Below are positions 18,635-26,971 of a stretch of DNA of 64,000 nucleotides, in pieces. Position 1 is the stretch's first letter. Each line of letters begins with the position of its first letter. The DNA comes from Geminicoccaceae bacterium. GTDB lineage: Bacteria; Pseudomonadota; Alphaproteobacteria; Geminicoccales; Geminicoccaceae. Location: contig JACKIM010000001.1 in the NCBI GenBank assembly GCA_020638465.1, positions 434,001 through 498,000 on the forward strand. Direction: 5' to 3'. Position numbers and translations under genes: made by a program. The notes beneath the pieces were generated by a model. The model saw nothing but the letters and a program-made list of their open reading frames with translations, was not told the origin of the DNA and searched no databases.

Positions 18635-19513
18635 ATGACGAAGACGGGTCTCGCCCATCTGGCCATGCTCGTCTTTGCCACGGCGGTCAGCACCTCGTTC
18701 ACGGTGGGAGCGGCCATCACCCATGACGTCGATCCGCTGGCCCTGACGTTCCTGCGTTTCGTCATGGCGGCCGCGATCTTTGCCGGACTGATGGCAGGAA
18801 GCGGACATCTTGCGCGTCCCACCATCGGCGACATGGCTCGGTATGCGACCATCTCCATTTTGCTGTGCATCTATTTCGTCACGATGTTCTACGGCCTTCG
18901 CTGGGCCGACCCGGTGAGCCTTGGCGCGATCTTCACCCTCGCCCCGCTGTTCACCGCCGGCATCTCGCGCCTGCTCGTCGGCCAGCGGACCAGCCTTGCC
19001 GTCGCCGCCGGCCTGACCGTGGCCGCGAGCGGTGCCATATGGGTCCTGTTCGACGGCAGCCTCGAACGCCTGGCCGGCTTTGCCGTCGGCCGCGGCGAAT
19101 GGATCTTCCTTGTCGGCACGATGGCCTATGCCACCTATTCCCCCATGGTACGGAAGTTGCACCGCGGCGAAAGCCTGCTGGTGATGAATTTCTGGGTCCT
19201 GCTGCTGGGTGCGGTCATGCTCGCCACCGTCGGCGCGTCGGCCATCGCCGACACCTCCTGGACCGCGCTGTCGTGGCGGGTCTATGCCGGCATCGCATGG
19301 CTCGCCGCCGTCAGCACGGCGCTGAGCTTTTCCATGATCAAATATGCCAGCCTCCACCTCCCCGCCGCCAAGGTCCTCGCCTACACCTATCTGATCCCCG
19401 CACTCGTCCTGGCCCAGACAACACTGCTGGGCGGCCCGCGCCCGAGTCTGTCCGAAGCCGCGGGAATCATGGTGATCACGGGTGCGATGCTGGTCCTTCA
19501 GCGGACAGGATAG
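18635..19513 (+). CDS. DMT/EamA family transporter
   Basis: 292 aa with ten hydrophobic segments in two EamA repeats (roughly 1-130 and 145-290). Typical features are the early FTVGAAITHDVDPLALTFLRF and the late ALSFSMIKYASLHLPAAKVLAYTYLIP. Inner-membrane exporter or importer of a small metabolite, perhaps an amino acid or nucleobase given the preTA neighbour. The ATG at 18635 lies 43 bp after preA with a weak Shine-Dalgarno, so it may be expressed with preTA. Confidence 0.85.
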   Translation: MTKTGLAHLAMLVFATAVSTSFTVGAAITHDVDPLALTFLRFVMAAAIFAGLMAGSGHLARPTIGDMARYATISILLCIYFVTMFYGLRWADPVSLGAIFTLAPLFTAGISRLLVGQRTSLAVAAGLTVAASGAIWVLFDGSLERLAGFAVGRGEWIFLVGTMAYATYSPMVRKLHRGESLLVMNFWVLLLGAVMLATVGASAIADTSWTALSWRVYAGIAWLAAVSTALSFSMIKYASLHLPAAKVLAYTYLIPALVLAQTTLLGGPRPSLSEAAGIMVITGAMLVLQRTG

Positions 19514-19522
19514 GTTTCTTGC

Positions 19523-19894
19523 TCAACTCGTCACGTCGCACCGGTTCCACACCTCGACATCAGCCGCGCCCGGCCAGAGGATGTGGATCGTTTCGTCGTT
19601 GAGCTGGCGCATTTGCACATCACCTCCCGCCCCCGGTTCACCGGCGGGAATGATGTAGATGAAGGTATGGCGACCATAATCGCCTGGAATCCGGTTGCCG
19701 CCGGGCGTGACGATCGACGGGCCGTCGATGGTGAGCAAGCGACCATCGACGGCACACCAGTGGCCGTCGATGCGATCGGCACGGGCGGCGACGGGCAGGG
19801 CAAGGACGGCGACAAGAACGCACATCCCGCCGATGGCGAGACGGACGGACCTCGATGTCCGGCGAAGACGATGTCCTGATCGAGATGACTGCAT
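19523..19894 (-). CDS. Small secreted protein of unknown function
   Basis: 123 aa. A signal peptide is visible: an Arg-rich start, the hydrophobic LAIGGMCVLVAVLALPVAARA and probable cleavage after ARA. The mature domain of about 80 residues has two cysteines (one in DGHWCAVDG, one in WNRCDV) that may form a disulfide, and is strand-rich. ATG 19894 follows GAGGAA at six bases. It lies 34 bp downstream of gpt on the same strand; small periplasmic proteins beside gpt occur in related bacteria, but I know no function. Confidence 0.7.
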   Translation of the reverse strand: MQSSRSGHRLRRTSRSVRLAIGGMCVLVAVLALPVAARADRIDGHWCAVDGRLLTIDGPSIVTPGGNRIPGDYGRHTFIYIIPAGEPGAGGDVQMRQLNDETIHILWPGAADVEVWNRCDVTS

Positions 19895-19928
19895 GGCGGT
19901 TCCTCGGCTTGGCACCACCGCCGGAAGA

Positions 19929-20426
19929 TCAGCTCTCCGGTTTGCCGTTGCTGCGGTAGCGCTCGATGATCGGCCGCGACTGCGACACTTCCTGGTCCCA
20001 GGGAAAAAGAATCCACGTGTCCTGGCTGACCTCAGTGATATAGGTGTCGACGATCTCACGACCAGCAGGTTTCGCGTAGACCGTCGCGAAGTGTGCCTTG
20101 GGCAGCATCTCGCGGACGATGCGTCCGGTCTGACCGGTATCCACCAGATCGTCGACGATCAACCACCCTTCACCGTCGCCATCCTTGCTCTTGAGAATGT
20201 CCGGCGCACGCTGCTGGGTATCGTCATAAGTGGAGATGCACACGGTATCGATGACCCGGACATCGAGTTCGCGGCTGATGATATGGGCCGGAACGAGGCC
20301 GCCACGCGTGATCGCGATAATCCCCTTCCACGGACCACCGGCGGCCAGGCGCCAGGACAGGGCCTTGGCATCCCGGTGAAGTTCCTCCCAGGAAACAGGG
20401 AAATAGCGCGTATAGGTCTCGCTCAC
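19929..20426 (-). CDS. gpt: Xanthine-guanine phosphoribosyltransferase
   Basis: 165 aa type I PRTase. The PRPP-binding loop is LIVDDLVDTGQTG, and the hydrophobic flap and purine pocket end (WILFPWDQE) match the Gpt/XPRT family. Salvages guanine and xanthine with PRPP. GTG 20426 is chosen because GAGGAT lies a proper distance upstream and the protein then begins with SETYTRYFPVSWEEL, the usual alphaproteobacterial N-terminus; the frame stays open 57 bases further up. Confidence 0.92.
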   Translation of the reverse strand: MSETYTRYFPVSWEELHRDAKALSWRLAAGGPWKGIIAITRGGLVPAHIISRELDVRVIDTVCISTYDDTQQRAPDILKSKDGDGEGWLIVDDLVDTGQTGRIVREMLPKAHFATVYAKPAGREIVDTYITEVSQDTWILFPWDQEVSQSRPIIERYRSNGKPES

Positions 20427-20608
20427 GCGGGTTATCCTCAATGATGGCGGTGGGTGGGCGAAAGCTCGCGGCGCGGGCGACACTTGTCAAGAAGCAGCAG
20501 CAATCCGCCCTCCTCTTTGTCCGGGCAGGGGCTTGAGAACGGCTTGAAGGACGATCACTATACGGCGGAAACCACGGCAATGCCTTACCCGCAAGGAGAT
20601 CTGTGCCC

Positions 20609-20803
20609 ATGTTCGATGATGACGAGCCGCGCAGGAAGCCGGCAACCGAGCTCGGGCAATCGCTCGCGACGCACTCGGTCGACGAGCTGGAAGCCTATGT
20701 ACGTGCGCTCAAGGCCGAGATTGTGCGGGTACAGGCCGAGATCGCCAAGCGCTCGGACGTGCGCAGCGCCGCCGAGGCGCTGTTCAGGAAACCCGGCGGC
20801 TGA
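20609..20803 (+). CDS. DUF1192 family protein
   Basis: 64 aa, acidic start (MFDDDEPRRKP) followed by a single long helix with heptad character (SVDELEAYVRALKAEIVRVQAEIAKR). This matches the short alphaproteobacterial DUF1192 family of unknown function. AAGGAG lies ten bases before ATG 20609 and four before GTG 20603; ATG fits the family N-terminus better. It is six bases upstream of a Nudix hydrolase gene, so the two are co-transcribed. Confidence 0.85.
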   Translation: MFDDDEPRRKPATELGQSLATHSVDELEAYVRALKAEIVRVQAEIAKRSDVRSAAEALFRKPGG

Positions 20804-20809
20804 TGAGCG

Positions 20810-21340
20810 ATGGCCTCTTATTGCAGCCGGTGTGGCGGCCCGATCCGGCAAGGAATACCCGACGGTGATGATCGCCAACGGGATATCTGCCAGGACTGTG
20901 GCGAAATTCACTATGTGAACCCGAAGATCGTCGTCGGTGCGGTCTGCGAACATGGCGACCAGTTGCTCCTCTGCCGCCGCGCGATCGAGCCGCGTACCGG
21001 CTACTGGACAATTCCGGCCGGTTACATGGAGATTGGCGAAACCGCCGAACAGGGGGCCATCCGCGAGGCGTGGGAGGAAGCCCGCGCCCGCATCGAGATC
21101 ACCGGCCTCATCGCCTCGTACAGCGTCATTCGTCCGCCTCAGGTCCAGCTCCTCTATCGTGCCGTGCTGCTCGACGCGCAGGTCGCCGCCGGACCCGAAA
21201 GCCTTGAGGTGGGACTGTTCACCTGGGACACCGTTCCATGGGAGGAACTGGCCTTTACGACCGTGCGCTGGGTCCTCGAGCGCGCACTCGAACTGCGCGA
21301 CCATGAGGGCGATCTGATAACGGTCGGTAATCCCGCCTGA
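20810..21340 (+). CDS. Nudix hydrolase with N-terminal zinc ribbon
   Basis: 176 aa. The N-terminus has two CxxC pairs (YCSRCG and CQDCG) for a zinc ribbon, as in NudC-like and ADP-ribose pyrophosphatase relatives. The Nudix box GX5EX7REUXEE is present as GYMEIGETAEQGAIREAWEE. Likely hydrolyses a nucleoside diphosphate derivative; the substrate is unknown. Together with the preceding DUF1192 gene it forms a small operon. Confidence 0.92.
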   Translation: MASYCSRCGGPIRQGIPDGDDRQRDICQDCGEIHYVNPKIVVGAVCEHGDQLLLCRRAIEPRTGYWTIPAGYMEIGETAEQGAIREAWEEARARIEITGLIASYSVIRPPQVQLLYRAVLLDAQVAAGPESLEVGLFTWDTVPWEELAFTTVRWVLERALELRDHEGDLITVGNPA

Positions 21341-21603
21341 ACATCCGCTACCATGCGGTTCTTTCCGGACCGTGGATGGGCGACACCAAAACACGTTGTT
21401 GACAGGAAAGTCCGAATTGCCGAAGGTCCTCTTACCGCTTCGGCAACCTGCCGACGTGCAGTCTCTCTTTGTTGGGATCTGTTAAGCAATGCGACGACGA
21501 TGTGATCGAGGAAGCTCCTGCCGCTGATGCGGACCGGATTTGACCGGCCCGGCAGTGGCCCGTCGATATTCCGTATGAAGCTTGCCTGAAGGACATCGCT
21601 CCA

Positions 21604-22158
21604 TTGGTTCAGATTCGTCATGAGCTCGCCACCGATCTGTCTTCGGTCGAAGAGTTGCTGGACATTGCATTCGGCACTGGCCGGCATTCGAAGACGTCCT
21701 ATCGCTACCGCGACGGCATCGACCCGATTGCCGGACTGTCACGGATTGCCGAAGACACGGACGGCGCGCTGATCGGCACGATCCGCTACTGGCCGATCGA
21801 CCTCTCCGGTCACGGTCCTGCACTGCTGTTGGGCCCGCTCGCCATCCGCCCGGACCACCACGGCCGGGGCATAGGGCGTGCGCTGGTATTCAGCACACTC
21901 GCGGATGCCGAAGCCATGGGACATGAAATCGTTTTCCTGGTCGGCGATCCTGCCTATTACAGCCGCTTTGCCTTTGCCCTCGCCCCTGCCCGCATCGTCA
22001 TGCCGGGAGAGCGGCCCGAACGGCTGCAATACCGCCTTCTGGGCGAGGGCCGACTGCCGGATGCGGCCTCCACGATCCTGCGCGCGAGGTGTCTTCGAGA
22101 CAAGGTGGCCGCTGTGAAGCCGCCCGAACCCGCCTTTGCAGTCCGCTCTCGGGGCTGA
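21604..22158 (+). CDS. GNAT family N-acetyltransferase (YhbS-like)
   Basis: 184 aa. Acetyl-CoA-binding segment LAIRPDHHGRGIGRALV with the QxxGxG/A-type loop, followed by FLVGDPAYYSRFAF, the classic YhbS-type strand and turn. The likely start is TTG 21604, with AAGGA about ten bases upstream; no better start is visible in frame. The acceptor is unknown. The 263-bp region before it has no gene that I can support. It converges with the spermidine-synthase-like gene, seven bases away. Confidence 0.85.
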   Translation: MVQIRHELATDLSSVEELLDIAFGTGRHSKTSYRYRDGIDPIAGLSRIAEDTDGALIGTIRYWPIDLSGHGPALLLGPLAIRPDHHGRGIGRALVFSTLADAEAMGHEIVFLVGDPAYYSRFAFALAPARIVMPGERPERLQYRLLGEGRLPDAASTILRARCLRDKVAAVKPPEPAFAVRSRG

Positions 22159-22164
22159 CGCGGA

Positions 22165-24396
22165 TCAACCCGGGCTGTCATTGTCCTCCGTCCTGCCGAA
22201 CATGCGCTGCGTATCGAAGGTCGGGAATTTCCCCCATCGAAGATAAGGGATGATGTTGGCATAATCGTCGGTCCACAGACGCTGGCCGGGCGCTGCATCT
22301 AGCGGCTGCCACGACTTGCCCAGTTTCAGCCGGTCAATGACCGCGCGGCTCCTTGCCAGCACCACCCACTGCGAGGAGCTGTGCAACCAGTCCCGACCGC
22401 CCGTATTGTCCCATAGAACGGAGCCGACAAGCCCGACCGATGCTGCGATATTGCTCACTGCAGGACGAAGATTGATGGTGCGGTTGGAGATATGGACCAT
22501 CAGAACTCCATCGTCGCTCAACCTGGAGCGATAGAGCCCGAAGGCTTCCCTCGTCATCAGGTGGAGCGGGATGACATCGGAGGTGAAGGCATCAAGGATC
22601 AGCAGGTCAATCTTGCCTTCTTGGGCCTGCCGAAGTTCCAGTCGGCCGTCACCGATGCGAATGCGGGCATCCGGCGCACACCGGCTCAGGAAGCTGAAAT
22701 AGCCGCTGTCGCGCGCAATGCTCACGACAGTCGGATCGATCTCGACAAACGTCCAGGGACCGGCCTCGGGCGCAAACCGGTAACAGGCCACCGAGCCGGC
22801 GCCAAGCCCGACGACCCAGCGTTCGACATGCCCGGTCCGCTTGACCATGGCTCGCATGACGTCTCCTAGCGGGCCATCCGGGTGATAGTAGGAAAGCGGT
22901 GTTGTCGCGAGTGCCGGATCGAGCGCTTCCACGCCATGCATCGTGGTGCCGTGGATCAGTTTGTTGACGATCTGTCCCGGCTTTTCCGAAGTCTGGTCCA
23001 CGGTGTAGATACCGAAGAAACTCCGCTCGCGCAGCAGGACCTCTGGAGATCCGGCCCACCACAGGCCGAAAATGGAGCTCATGAAGATGGTTGCCAGACC
23101 GCGCGGAGCGTTCTTGAGGATCGTGCCGAAAACCGGCACCAGCACGAGGAAAAGCGGAAGCCATGAGAAATCGGGGTCGAGCCTGTTCAGCACAGGCTCC
23201 AGCAGGATCAGGATGGCTCCGCCTGCCAGATACAGCCACCAGCGCCGGTCCATCGACGGCGACATCGCCGGCAGGCTGCACAGACTTGCTGCGATCAACA
23301 GCGGCAACTCGTATTGACGCGAGAAGATCAGGGGAGCGATCAGGGTCGAGAACGTGCCGCCAGCGACGCCTCCTGTTGCCATTACCAGGTAGAAAAGCGT
23401 CAGGTGTTGTGCATCTGGCCGCAACGAAGCCAGACGCTGATGACATGCAAGCGCAAGGACGAACAGGAGCGCCAGGGCAACGACAAGTTCAAAGAGCCAG
23501 TTCAACGGCAGGCCGAAGGCGACAATTGCCAGCATGACCGGAATCGGCACGAGGAAGCGCAGGACGAAGTCGGCACGAAATATCGGCGATCTGGCAAACG
23601 CGATGATGAAGGTGAGCAGATAGAGGGTCAACGGGATCACCCACACCATCGGCGCCGAAACGATATCGGTGGTGATGTGGAGGGTCGTGGCATGGAGCAG
23701 TCCGGAGGGCAGTGCGGCCAGCAACAGCCAGGAGACGATGCCCGAAGCCCCGACGGCACCGTCGGGCATCCCGTGACGGGACACCGCAGTCTGGCCGGCG
23801 GGGCGCTCGTGACGCAGCGCCTGAATACCGCATGCTACCACGAGGGCACATAACGCCAGATAGATGACGGTCCACAGAACCGCCTGATGACGCAGTCCGA
23901 TCAGTGGTTCGACAATGAATGGATAACCCAGGAGAGCCAGAATCGAGCCCGCATTGCTGGATGCGTACAGGAAGTAGGGATCGGCGGCATTCTCGTCATC
24001 GGTCTGCGAGAACCAGCGTTGGAGGAAGGGGGCGGACGCCGAGACGATGACGAAAGGCAACCCCACCGAGACCAGCATCAAACCCAGCAACCGCGCCGGC
24101 ACCCACCCGGTGTCGGCGAAGGGATTGAGTTCGGGACGGGGCAGGATCGGTAACGCCAATAGTCCCAGAAGCAGTACCGTGCTGTGGACGATCAACTGGC
24201 GCCGGAGGGTCCAGCGCGCCGCCAGCAAATGCGCATAGAGATAGCCGGCCAGCAGTGCAGTCTGGAAGAACAGCATGGCCGTTGTCCATACCGCGGGACT
24301 TCCGCCATAAATCGGCAGGACCATTCGTGAGAACATAGGCTGAATGAGAAAGACGGCTACAGCACTGGTGAACAACGTGACGGCAAATATCTTCAA
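22165..24396 (-). CDS. Fused membrane transporter-like/spermidine synthase-like protein
   Basis: 743 aa. Roughly residues 1-460 form about 12-14 hydrophobic helices; about 500-720 is a spermidine-synthase-like Rossmann domain with VVGLGAGSVACY, an acidic FVEIDPTVV and the LLILDAFTSDVIP motif. It resembles the fused MFS/spermidine synthase family. The DAFTSD segment replaces the DSSDP-type motif of true synthases, so aminopropyl transfer is not assured. Inner membrane, with the catalytic domain at the C-terminus. A stand-alone gene; the only polyamine link nearby is the decarboxylase at 8 kb. Confidence 0.85.
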   Translation of the reverse strand: MKIFAVTLFTSAVAVFLIQPMFSRMVLPIYGGSPAVWTTAMLFFQTALLAGYLYAHLLAARWTLRRQLIVHSTVLLLGLLALPILPRPELNPFADTGWVPARLLGLMLVSVGLPFVIVSASAPFLQRWFSQTDDENAADPYFLYASSNAGSILALLGYPFIVEPLIGLRHQAVLWTVIYLALCALVVACGIQALRHERPAGQTAVSRHGMPDGAVGASGIVSWLLLAALPSGLLHATTLHITTDIVSAPMVWVIPLTLYLLTFIIAFARSPIFRADFVLRFLVPIPVMLAIVAFGLPLNWLFELVVALALLFVLALACHQRLASLRPDAQHLTLFYLVMATGGVAGGTFSTLIAPLIFSRQYELPLLIAASLCSLPAMSPSMDRRWWLYLAGGAILILLEPVLNRLDPDFSWLPLFLVLVPVFGTILKNAPRGLATIFMSSIFGLWWAGSPEVLLRERSFFGIYTVDQTSEKPGQIVNKLIHGTTMHGVEALDPALATTPLSYYHPDGPLGDVMRAMVKRTGHVERWVVGLGAGSVACYRFAPEAGPWTFVEIDPTVVSIARDSGYFSFLSRCAPDARIRIGDGRLELRQAQEGKIDLLILDAFTSDVIPLHLMTREAFGLYRSRLSDDGVLMVHISNRTINLRPAVSNIAASVGLVGSVLWDNTGGRDWLHSSSQWVVLARSRAVIDRLKLGKSWQPLDAAPGQRLWTDDYANIIPYLRWGKFPTFDTQRMFGRTEDNDSPG

Positions 24397-24595
24397 CGGT
24401 CACCTCAACAGGTCCGACATACCCACGTAAAAGATGATCGACAAATGTCAAATTCATCTATTGGTTGAATATACCTATGCTCTTGCCTTCCGGTTTTGGC
24501 AAGAGTTCTGCGGTTGTGGAAATGGAGAAATTGGGAAAGAGCGACCGGCTGGATAAACCTCGCTCGTCACACGACCCGTCCAATCCGGTCCCCGA

Positions 24596-25183
24596 TCAGA
24601 GATCGCGCAGGTATTGATAGGCCTCGATGATCGCGCGCAGACGCTCGCCAGCTCTCGCGTCGCCGGGATTGAGATCGGGATGGTTGGCCTTGGCCAGTAC
24701 CTTGTACCGTCTCTTGAGTTCATCCTCGCTGAAGCCCTCGCGCAGGCCCAGCCGCGACATCATGTCCATGGTCGTGCGATCGGGCTGCTGTGCTGCCTGC
24801 CAGGCGGCCTGCTCCCGGGACTGCTGTCTCGTGCCCGGCTCCCTGAACAGATCGAACGGATCGTGGAAGATGTCGTTGAAGCTGCCCGATGCAAACGGCC
24901 AGCTCGGTCGATGCCATGTGGTATCCGCCCGCCGATGTTCCTCGACCTCTTCGTCACTCATCCCCTCGAAGTAATTCCACTTCAGATTATATTCCCGGAC
25001 GTGGTCAAGACACAGGAGCATGAAGTCGCGAAGCTGGTCGCGGGTCCGGGGAGCGCGGAACTCGCCCGTCTCCTCACAGCCGGGCCAGTCGCAGCAATGC
25101 CGGGCCGTCTTGGACCCGGTTTCCTCAAGACGCAGGGCTTCGAGGCGCTCATGGAGGCGCGGACGGGCGTTTCGCGTAGTCAT
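24596..25183 (-). CDS. J-domain (DnaJ-like) protein
   Basis: 195 aa. A C-terminal J domain (about 135-195) contains the invariant HPD in KANHPDLNPGD. The N-terminal half has a CCDWPGCEETGEFRAP cysteine cluster and an aromatic central segment. This layout, with the J domain at the C-terminus, is typical of a conserved alphaproteobacterial co-chaperone-like protein often found next to unrelated housekeeping genes. Expected to stimulate a DnaK-type ATPase. Preceded on the same strand by ilvC and a 30-bp palindrome. Confidence 0.88.
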   Translation of the reverse strand: MTTRNARPRLHERLEALRLEETGSKTARHCCDWPGCEETGEFRAPRTRDQLRDFMLLCLDHVREYNLKWNYFEGMSDEEVEEHRRADTTWHRPSWPFASGSFNDIFHDPFDLFREPGTRQQSREQAAWQAAQQPDRTTMDMMSRLGLREGFSEDELKRRYKVLAKANHPDLNPGDARAGERLRAIIEAYQYLRDL

Positions 25184-25253
25184 GGGCGGGAATATGCAAT
25201 GCAGGGAGAGACGTTACAAGGCACGGAAACGCCGATCATGAACATGAACGCGA

Positions 25254-25283
25254 ACCGCCCGGCACAGGCCTGTGCCGGGCGGT
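25254..25283 (-). terminator. 30-bp perfect palindrome after ilvC
   Basis: Two 15-base arms (left arm ACCGCCCGGCACAGG and its exact complement) meet with no spacer. In RNA this forms a strong GC hairpin 34 bases past the ilvC stop. No long U-run follows on the minus strand (only TTCGCGTTC), so it may act as a weak or Rho-aided terminator or an mRNA 3'-end stabiliser. Confidence 0.6.
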
Positions 25284-25316
25284 CGCTCGCAGCAGGAAAG
25301 CCGTCGCGGCGAAAGA

Positions 25317-26336
25317 TCAGTCCTTCGTGCCGGCAACGAGCTTGTTCTGGCCGATCCACGGCATCATGCCACGCAGTTTCTTGCCGACCTCCTCAAGCGG
25401 GTGCTCGGCATGGCGGGCACGAATGGCCTTGAACGACGCCTGGCCGGCCTTGTTCTCCAGCACCCAGTCGCGAGCAAAACGGCCTTCCTGGATGTCCGCC
25501 AGCACCCGCTTCATCTCCGCCTTGGTCTCGGGCGTGATGATCCGCGGACCGGTCATGTAGTCACCATACTCGGCCGTGTTGGAGATCGAGTAGCGCATGT
25601 CGGCGAGCCCGCCTTCATAGATGAGATCGACGATCAGCTTCACTTCGTGAACGGTCTCGAAATAGGCCATTTCCGGCGCGTAGCCCGCCTCGGTCAGCGT
25701 CTCGAACCCTGCCTGGATCAGCGCGCAGAGGCCACCGCAGAGCACCACCTGCTCGCCGAAGAGATCGGTCTCGACCTCCTCCTTGAATGTCGTCTCGATG
25801 ATGCCTGCCCGCGCGCCGCCGATGGCCGCGCCATAGGAAAGGCCGATATCGTGCGCATTGCCGGTGGCATCCTGATGGATAGCCAGCAGTGACGGCACGC
25901 CCGCTCCCTTCTGATACTCGGCACGGACAAGATGGCCCGGCCCCTTCGGTGCGATCATCAGCACGTCGAGATCGGAACGCGGCTCGATCAGGCGGAAGTG
26001 GATGTTGAGGCCATGGGCGAACATGAGGGCAGCGCCTTCCTTCATGTTCGGCTCAAGGTCTTCCTTGTAGATATCGGCCTGAAGCTCGTCCGGGGTCAGT
26101 ACCATGACCACATCAGCCCACTTCGCCGCTTCGGCCGGGGTCATGACCTTGAGGCCGGCACGCTCAGCCTTGGCGCGGCTGGGGCTGCCCTCGCGCAGGC
26201 CGACCACAACCTCGGAAACGCCGGAGTCCTTCATGTTGTTGGAGTGGCCGAAGCCCTGGCTTCCATAGCCGATGACGGCGACCTTCTTCGACTTGATCAG
26301 GTTGAGGTCGGCATCGGCCTCGTAATAGACGCGCAT
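25317..26336 (-). CDS. ilvC: Ketol-acid reductoisomerase (NADP+)
   Basis: 339 aa, class I (short) enzyme. The NADP motif VIGYGSQGFGHSNN, the catalytic FAHGLNIHF histidine and the metal-binding acidic residues in the knotted C-terminal domain (ETVHEVKLIVDL and the EYGDYMTGPRI region) are all seen. Converts acetolactate and acetohydroxybutyrate into dihydroxy acids for valine, leucine and isoleucine. ATG 26336 has GGGAG at good spacing, which decides it over a longer frame. Third gene of the ilvI-ilvN-ilvC unit. Confidence 0.97.
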   Translation of the reverse strand: MRVYYEADADLNLIKSKKVAVIGYGSQGFGHSNNMKDSGVSEVVVGLREGSPSRAKAERAGLKVMTPAEAAKWADVVMVLTPDELQADIYKEDLEPNMKEGAALMFAHGLNIHFRLIEPRSDLDVLMIAPKGPGHLVRAEYQKGAGVPSLLAIHQDATGNAHDIGLSYGAAIGGARAGIIETTFKEEVETDLFGEQVVLCGGLCALIQAGFETLTEAGYAPEMAYFETVHEVKLIVDLIYEGGLADMRYSISNTAEYGDYMTGPRIITPETKAEMKRVLADIQEGRFARDWVLENKAGQASFKAIRARHAEHPLEEVGKKLRGMMPWIGQNKLVAGTKD

Positions 26337-26406
26337 CTTCGCTCCCATACGCTTTTGCTGTTCGGTATCGGGGACCCGCGCCCATGCGGGCCTCCCGGAC
26401 AGTCGG

Positions 26407-26919
26407 TCAGTCTCCCCGGGGTTCCAGGATCCCCGCCCCGCGGCCGATGGCGACGACACCGGCGCGGCTCACCTCGGCGGGCTGAATCATGTTGATGAAC
26501 GCATCGAGATCTTCGCTCGTGCCCGTCGCCTCGAAAATGAAGGATTCGACCGTGCGCTCGACCAGCCGCGCACCCATGAAGTCCGCGATGCGCAACGCGT
26601 CGATCAGTCGGTCGCGGTTGCCGAACACCTTGACGAGCGCGAGTTCGCGCTCGACGGGATGCCCTTCGATGGTCAGGTCACGGACCTGGTGCACAGGAAC
26701 ACACTTGTCCAGCAGAGCCTTGATCTGCTCGATCACGAACTCGGTGCCGGTGGTGACGATGTTGATGCGCGAGAGGGACCGGCCATGGTCGACCTCGGCC
26801 ACGGTCAGGCTTTCAATATTGTAGCCCCGACCCGAAAACAGGCCGATGACGCGGGCAAGGACACCCGGCTCGTTGTCGACGAGAACGACAATCGTATGGC
26901 GTCGCTCGAATTCACTCAT
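26407..26919 (-). CDS. ilvN: Acetolactate synthase small (regulatory) subunit
   Basis: 170 aa. An N-terminal ACT domain (ending NEPGVLARVIGLFSGRGYN) binds valine, and the C-terminal half matches the ALS_ss_C domain (ELALVKVFGNRDRLI). Activates the large subunit and gives feedback inhibition. ATG 26919 is the family start; the extended frame upstream is not conserved-looking. It lies 52 bp after ilvI and 70 bp before ilvC. Confidence 0.95.
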   Translation of the reverse strand: MSEFERRHTIVVLVDNEPGVLARVIGLFSGRGYNIESLTVAEVDHGRSLSRINIVTTGTEFVIEQIKALLDKCVPVHQVRDLTIEGHPVERELALVKVFGNRDRLIDALRIADFMGARLVERTVESFIFEATGTSEDLDAFINMIQPAEVSRAGVVAIGRGAGILEPRGD

Positions 26920-26971
26920 GATCTTCTTCTTACTCGGATTGGAGGTGATGACAGCTGGCGGCCCGCTTGTG

